Of a stretch of DNA of 64,000 nt, positions 60,289 through 64,000 are shown piece by piece. The stretch is from the NCBI GenBank assembly GCA_023410535.1, contig JAEYPR010000001.1, forward strand, positions 75,717-139,716, in the 5' to 3' direction. Origin of the DNA: Bacillota bacterium (GTDB lineage Bacteria > Bacillota > UBA4882 > UBA8346). Below the pieces are notes generated by a model that saw only the letters and a list, made by a program, of their open reading frames with translations, ran no database searches and was not told the DNA's origin. A program made the translations under genes and the position numbers. How positions within the stretch are numbered: the stretch's first letter is position 1; every line of letters starts with the position of its first letter.

Positions 60289-61821
60289 ATGGAAGTGTTG
60301 AAAGCGTTCGTGCAATTAACAAAGGAACAAAAAACTCCAGCCGACTTAGGTGCGGCAGTCCAGCAAGATCCGGGATTAGCAGTCATTTATATTGACTCAA
60401 TTCATCAGCATGATGGTTCAACTTTGTGTATTGCCCGATTAGAGCAGGGCAAAAAGCTATGGGTCATCGGCAATCAGTCCCCGGTCTACCGTGAAATGAA
60501 CGGTACGGAACAACAAGTTGACGGGGTCGCGGTGAAAGAATGTGACTTATCAGTGGCCAACAGTAAAGTTCTACGCAAATATTTTCCCTTTACCAATCCG
60601 ATTTCCCTCGCCAAATATGATACCACGTTGGGCTTAGGCGACCGGTTGGGTCTGGCTTCCGCGGGTCATCTGCGTTTGGTCAAAAATTTAAAAGTCCGGC
60701 CCATCTTGGCGCAGCAATCCATCCGGGAGTTAAATCTGACCGGACGGGATTATGGTCAGGTGCTGGCGGATGCGGTTTGGGCAGTGTTCCAAGAGGATTA
60801 TCAAGGAGGCTTCGGAGCCGACGGCGATCATTTGAAAACCGCGGCGGAAGTCCGAATGGCTTTGGAGAACGGTTTCACCATGATCACCTTGGACTGTTCG
60901 GAACATATCAATAACATCGCGCCAACCGATACGGCCAAAATCGAATCCATTTATCAAAGTTTAGATGCTGGCGAGCGTCAAGCGCTTGAAGCAAAATTTT
61001 TGGGAACCCAATTTAAAGCCGGTTCATTGGCGGTTGCCTATACTCCGGACACTTTAAAGCTGAATGCGGCGATTTATCAAAAAGCAATCGACTTTGCCAT
61101 CGCTATCTTTAATGAGTTGATTAAACCGGTAGCCAACAACGTCGATTTTGAAGTGTCGATTGACGAAACCCAGACACCGACTGATCCCGCTTCCCACTTT
61201 TATGTTGCGGAGCAGTTGATTCAAGCCGGGGTGAAGGTTAACAGCTTGGCTCCGCGCTTCTGCGGCGAGTTCCAAAAGGGGATCGATTATGTCGGAAACT
61301 TAACGCAGTTTGAAAAAGAGTTTAAGGAACACGAAGCCATTGCGGTTCATTTTGGGTATAAACTCAGTATCCACTCCGGTAGTGACAAGTTTACCGTGTT
61401 CCCGATCATTGGCCGCGAGACCAAAGAACGGGTTCATGTGAAAACTGCCGGTACCAACTGGTTGGAAGCGGTCCGGGTGATTATTGAAGCCGATCCGGCG
61501 CTTTACCGGGAAATGCACGCATTTGCCTTGACCCAGTTGAGTGAGGCGAAAAAGTATTATCATATTTCAGCCGATCCGGCGCGGATCCCGGGTTTGGATA
61601 GTCTGTCCGATGACGGTTTGCGGGCGCTCATGGACCAAAATGATGCCCGTCAGGTGATCCATATTACCTATGGCTTAATTCTCCAGGCCAAGGACGCGAA
61701 TGGCAAGTATGTATTTAGAGATCGCATTTATCAGTGCTTGACCGCGAATGAGAATCTTTATTATCTTAAATTAGAGAGTCATATCGGGAAGCATTTGCAA
61801 AAATTAGGCTTCTTGCACTAA
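60289..61821 (+). CDS. uxaE: Tagaturonate epimerase UxaE
   Basis: A 510-residue member of the UxaE family, which epimerises D-tagaturonate to D-fructuronate and so links the galacturonate branch to the glucuronate branch. Conserved parts are KYDTTLGLGDRLGLASAGHL, QGGFGADGDHLKTAAEVRMA, FTMITLDCSEHINN, NVDFEVSIDETQTPTDPASH and YKLSIHSGSDKFTVFPIIGR, which provide the metal and sugar-acid ligands of a TIM barrel. GGGAGGACC precedes the ATG. Having UxaB and UxaE in one unit allows tagaturonate to flow either to altronate or to mannonate. A strong terminator follows, separating it from uxaA. Confidence 0.93.
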   Translation: MEVLKAFVQLTKEQKTPADLGAAVQQDPGLAVIYIDSIHQHDGSTLCIARLEQGKKLWVIGNQSPVYREMNGTEQQVDGVAVKECDLSVANSKVLRKYFPFTNPISLAKYDTTLGLGDRLGLASAGHLRLVKNLKVRPILAQQSIRELNLTGRDYGQVLADAVWAVFQEDYQGGFGADGDHLKTAAEVRMALENGFTMITLDCSEHINNIAPTDTAKIESIYQSLDAGERQALEAKFLGTQFKAGSLAVAYTPDTLKLNAAIYQKAIDFAIAIFNELIKPVANNVDFEVSIDETQTPTDPASHFYVAEQLIQAGVKVNSLAPRFCGEFQKGIDYVGNLTQFEKEFKEHEAIAVHFGYKLSIHSGSDKFTVFPIIGRETKERVHVKTAGTNWLEAVRVIIEADPALYREMHAFALTQLSEAKKYYHISADPARIPGLDSLSDDGLRALMDQNDARQVIHITYGLILQAKDANGKYVFRDRIYQCLTANENLYYLKLESHIGKHLQKLGFLH

Positions 61822-61915
61822 AATTTGCAGCGACGCTATGTCGCACTAAATATTTAGACGAGTATCGCGACATATATTCCTTGACGTATAAGATGAAATA
61901 AATTCAATAATTTTC

Positions 61916-61953
61916 CTTTCCCATCCGCGCTTTAAGGGTGGGAAAGATTTTTT
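61916..61953 (+). terminator. Terminator between uxaE and uxaA
   Basis: CTTTCCCATCC (61916-61926) and GGGTGGGAAAG (61936-61946) pair with one G-U, then ATTTTTT. uxaA therefore needs its own promoter or read-through. ATGTCGC and GCGACAT (about 61837-61872) form another inverted repeat, with a -35-like TTGACG next to it at 61881-61886. Confidence 0.85.
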
Positions 61954-61989
61954 CAATTATTTATTTCAACTTAGCTATTACTTCGAAAG

Positions 61990-63504
61990 ATGGTGAGTAC
62001 CATTCATAAAGTACTGCAAATCAACGGCGCGGACAATGTGGCCGTTGCCTTAGTCGAACTTTCCGCAGGGGAGACCGTTTCCGTCAACGACCTCCAGGTC
62101 GCTGTCACCGAAAAAGTTCCGGTTGGACACAAAGTTGCGCTCAAAGACATCCCGGCGAATCAATCGATCCTCAAGTACGGATTTGCAATTGGTCATGCCA
62201 CCAAAAATATTCAAGCCGGGCAGTGGGTTCACAGTCACAATGCCGCAACCAGTCTGAAAGGGAAATTGGAATATTCCTACCAACCTTCGATTAAACCGGT
62301 TGAGGTTCCCGCAACGGTTCCAACTTTTATGGGTTACCGCCGGGCCGACGGTCAATTCGGTATCCGCAACGAAATCTGGATCATTAACACGGTCGGTTGC
62401 ATTAACAAACAAAGCCAACGCTTGACCCGTCTGGCGGAGGAAAAATTCCAAGCCGAACTGGAAGCCGGCGTGATTGACGGCATCTATACCCTGGAACATC
62501 CGTATGGCTGTTCCCAATTGGGCGAGGATTTATTAAATACTCAGAAACTATTGGCCGGGCTAACGCGGCATCCGAATGCGGCCGGTGTTTTATTGGTCGG
62601 CTTGGGTTGTGAGAACAATCAGATGGCCGATTTCCACAAGATTTTGGGTCCGGTTGATCCGCAACGGGTTAAATCGCTGGTTCTGCAGGAAGTGGAAGAT
62701 GAATTTGAGGTCGGCTTGGAATTGCTCGGCGAATTGATCGCTCATGCCGGCATTTTCAAACAGGAGCCGGTGCCGGTTTCCGAACTGAAGATCGGTCTCA
62801 AATGCGGCGGTTCCGACGGGTTTTCCGGAATTACCGGCAATCCTTTGGTCGGTTCAGTGGCGGACCGGTTAATCTCTTTTGGCGGAACGGCAATTTTAAC
62901 CGAGGTTCCGGAGATGTTCGGCGCCGAACCGATTTTGATGAACCGGGCGAAGGACCAAGCGACCTTCGAAAAAGTTGTCGCTCTAGTCAATGATTTCAAA
63001 GACTATTTCATCCGGAACGGTCAGGAAGTCTACGAGAATCCTTCTCCAGGCAACAAAGACGGCGGGATCACTACTTTGGAAGACAAGTCGCTGGGATGTA
63101 CCCAAAAGGGCGGTACCAGCACCGTCACCGATGTGCTCCGTTACGGCGAGCAATCCAAAGTACATGGCCTGAACTTATTGGAAGGCCCCGGCAACGATAT
63201 TGTCTCCTGTACTGCCTTGACTGCCGCGGGGGCCCATATTATTTTGTTCACTACCGGACGGGGCAATCCGATGGGCGCCATGGTGCCGACGGTGAAAGTT
63301 TCCACCAATTCGACCCTGGCAACGCGCAAACCGAATTGGATCGACTTTAATGCGGGTCAATTATTGGAAGGCAAGACGATGGATCAACTTACGGTCGAGT
63401 TTTTTGATCATCTGGTCGCGATCGCGAGTAAAAACGAATTGACCAAAAACGAGATCAACGGTTATCGCGATATTGCGATTTTTAAATCGGGCGTCACATT
63501 ATAA
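61990..63504 (+). CDS. uxaA: Altronate dehydratase
   Basis: A 504-residue UxaA/GarD-family dehydratase converting D-altronate to 2-keto-3-deoxygluconate, with an iron-dependent active site. The short N-terminal SAF domain (residues ~1-100) has SILKYGFAIGHATKNIQAGQ then WVHSHNA. The main domain follows with GYRRADGQFGIRNEIWIINT and VGCINK, LEHPYGCSQLGEDL, GLGCENNQ, LKCGGSDGFSGITGNP, and HIILFTTGRGNPMGAMVPTV. The ribosome binding site is weak (AAAGATGG), and GTG 61993 is a possible alternative start. It is the last gene of the uronate block. Confidence 0.95.
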   Translation: MVSTIHKVLQINGADNVAVALVELSAGETVSVNDLQVAVTEKVPVGHKVALKDIPANQSILKYGFAIGHATKNIQAGQWVHSHNAATSLKGKLEYSYQPSIKPVEVPATVPTFMGYRRADGQFGIRNEIWIINTVGCINKQSQRLTRLAEEKFQAELEAGVIDGIYTLEHPYGCSQLGEDLLNTQKLLAGLTRHPNAAGVLLVGLGCENNQMADFHKILGPVDPQRVKSLVLQEVEDEFEVGLELLGELIAHAGIFKQEPVPVSELKIGLKCGGSDGFSGITGNPLVGSVADRLISFGGTAILTEVPEMFGAEPILMNRAKDQATFEKVVALVNDFKDYFIRNGQEVYENPSPGNKDGGITTLEDKSLGCTQKGGTSTVTDVLRYGEQSKVHGLNLLEGPGNDIVSCTALTAAGAHIILFTTGRGNPMGAMVPTVKVSTNSTLATRKPNWIDFNAGQLLEGKTMDQLTVEFFDHLVAIASKNELTKNEINGYRDIAIFKSGVTL

Positions 63505-63531
63505 AATATTGGTTCAACGCTTCAACCCATT

Positions 63532-63558
63532 AAGCCGTCTCCCTTGAGACGGCTTTTT
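63532..63558 (+). terminator. Terminator of uxaA
   Basis: AAGCCGTCTC (63532-63541) and GAGACGGCTT (63546-63555) pair perfectly and run into TTTT. A further hairpin with arms GTGCGC and GCGCAC follows at 63564-63594, before the tandem array. Confidence 0.9.
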
Positions 63559-63610
63559 AATTGGTGCGCTCGGCATGAGCGCCCGAAGGCGCACCCGTTA
63601 TGGGCTTGGT

Positions 63611-63875
63611 AGTGGATAAGTAAGCTTGGCGAAGTCTTCAGCGAGCTGGATATGTGGATAAGTAAGCTTGCGGAGTCGTTCAGCAAGCTGGATATGTGAA
63701 TAAGTAAGCTGGCGGAGTCGTTCAGCAAGCTGGATATGTGGATAAGTAAGCTTGCGGAGTCGTTCAGCAAGCTGGATATGTGGATAAGTAAGCTTGCGGA
63801 GTCGCTCAGCAAGCTGGATTTGTGGATAAGTAAGCTGGCGGAGTCGTTCCGCAAGCTGGATTTGTGGATAAGTGA
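63611..63875. repeat. 42-bp tandem array with a DnaA-box-like sequence in every unit
   Basis: Six complete 42-base units start at 63612, 63654, 63696, 63738, 63780 and 63822, with a partial seventh at 63864. Each begins GTGGATAAGTAAGCT. With the preceding base this makes TGTGGATAA, the reverse complement of the DnaA box TTATCCACA: perfect at 63653, 63737, 63779, 63821 and 63863, and one mismatch at 63611 and 63695. Each unit also holds an inverted repeat AGCTTGC/GCAAGCT. Several frames are open through it because 42 is divisible by three, but no frame has a proper start. The unit looks like two diverged 21-base halves. Confidence 0.85.
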
Positions 63876-64000
63876 GAAAGTGCAGAAACAATTGTGTAAA
63901 CCTCCATAGCCATGTAAAATAAGACAAGACATGGAGGAAAAGAAAATGGCCAAGAGAGAAAAAAGCACACTTCGGAAACTCATCGAAGAGTATGGAATCA
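63874..64000 (+). mobile_element. Left end of a probable IS256-type insertion sequence (truncated by window edge)
   Basis: Right after the 42-bp array the sequence changes to GAGAAAGTGCAGAAACAATT then GTGTAAAC. AATTGTGTAAA is characteristic of the terminal inverted repeats of IS256-family elements. A transposase-like frame begins at 63946. The right end is outside the window, so the element's limits cannot be confirmed. Confidence 0.5.
63946..64000 (+). CDS. Start of a probable IS256-family transposase (partial)
   Basis: Only 18 codons are visible: MAKREKSTLRKLIEEYGI. GGAGG at 63933-63937 lies 8 bases upstream of the ATG, so translation is credible. The stretch resembles the N terminus of Mutator/IS256-family DDE transposases, which often open with a basic segment followed by LL(K/R)xLIxEx(G/D)I. 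The rest of the protein lies beyond the window, so the assignment rests on this short match and the TGTGTAAA end just upstream. Confidence 0.5.
   Translation, partial: MAKREKSTLRKLIEEYGI

Noticed and set aside
63611..63875. CRISPR array
   Set aside because: Units are contiguous without unique spacers, and no cas genes are near.
63522..63983. Long minus-strand frames encoding 14-residue repeats through the 42-bp array
   Set aside because: Any tandem repeat with a unit divisible by three stays open in several frames. There is no proper start signal, and the array is better explained at DNA level.

Overview
The window looks like chromosomal DNA from an anaerobic, spore-forming member of the Bacillota (Firmicutes). 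The evidence is strong AGGAGG-type ribosome binding sites, the sporulation-associated trio prkA-yhbH-spoVR, a coenzyme-B12-dependent methylaspartate route of glutamate fermentation, and base composition near 50% G+C. A secreted protein built almost entirely of amphipathic beta strands (27558-28733) hints at a diderm lineage, for example something near Limnochordia/Hydrogenispora. That placement is inference. No rRNA, tRNA or CRISPR locus was seen.

Layout. 1-3.3 kb: end of a malic enzyme, a small cupin-like protein, and an oxidoreductase/sugar-isomerase pair. 3.3-11.6 kb: a tightly coupled glutamate-fermentation operon (regulator-like protein, glmS, glmE, mal, an AtuA-like/DUF4387 pair, a P-loop protein, glmL). 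11.7-12.5 kb: a TauE/SafE exporter. 12.6-13.2 kb: non-coding DNA with a 21-bp tandem array and a large imperfect hairpin. 13.2-16.3 kb: an envelope acylation cassette (MBOAT, SGNH/DltD-like protein, and a previously uncalled 55-residue membrane microprotein). 16.5-28.7 kb: housekeeping and accessory genes (secreted protein, DUF4397 protein, NCS2 permease, J-protein plus ClpB, MATE exporter, acyl-CoA synthetase, barrel-like protein). 28.7-41.9 kb: AmmeMemoRadiSam genes, nadE, a HAD phosphatase, dCTP deaminase, prkA-yhbH-spoVR, an MBL-fold hydrolase and a LiaF-like protein. 41.9-42.3 kb: a second 21-bp array in the opposite orientation, then two strong hairpins. 42.4-63.5 kb: carbohydrate and uronate catabolism (phosphatase, GH38, uxuA, GH3, two lyase-like proteins, AraC and GntR regulators, a solute-binding protein, uxaB, uxaE, uxaA), interrupted by a toxin-antitoxin pair and a PIF1-like helicase. 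63.5-64 kb: a 42-bp tandem array carrying DnaA-box-like sequences and the start of a probable IS256-type element.

How the genes work together. The glm/mal operon converts glutamate to 3-methylaspartate and mesaconate. The recognised mesaconate hydratase and citramalate lyase are absent, and the AtuA-like/DUF4387 pair sits where such a step might be expected. The uronate block can reduce tagaturonate to altronate (UxaB) and dehydrate it (UxaA), or epimerise it to fructuronate (UxaE) towards mannonate, which UxuA dehydrates. Both branches meet at 2-keto-3-deoxygluconate. The lyases and glycosidases would supply the oligosaccharides or uronates.

The most interesting items are: (1) the MBOAT-SGNH-microprotein cassette, whose microprotein ends in YVYGNF, matching the C-terminal acyl-shuttle hexapeptide of DltX, in a locus with no dltA or dltC; (2) the 42-bp array that places five perfect and two near-perfect DnaA boxes at exactly four helical turns; and (3) two dispersed 21-bp minisatellites of one family in opposite orientations.
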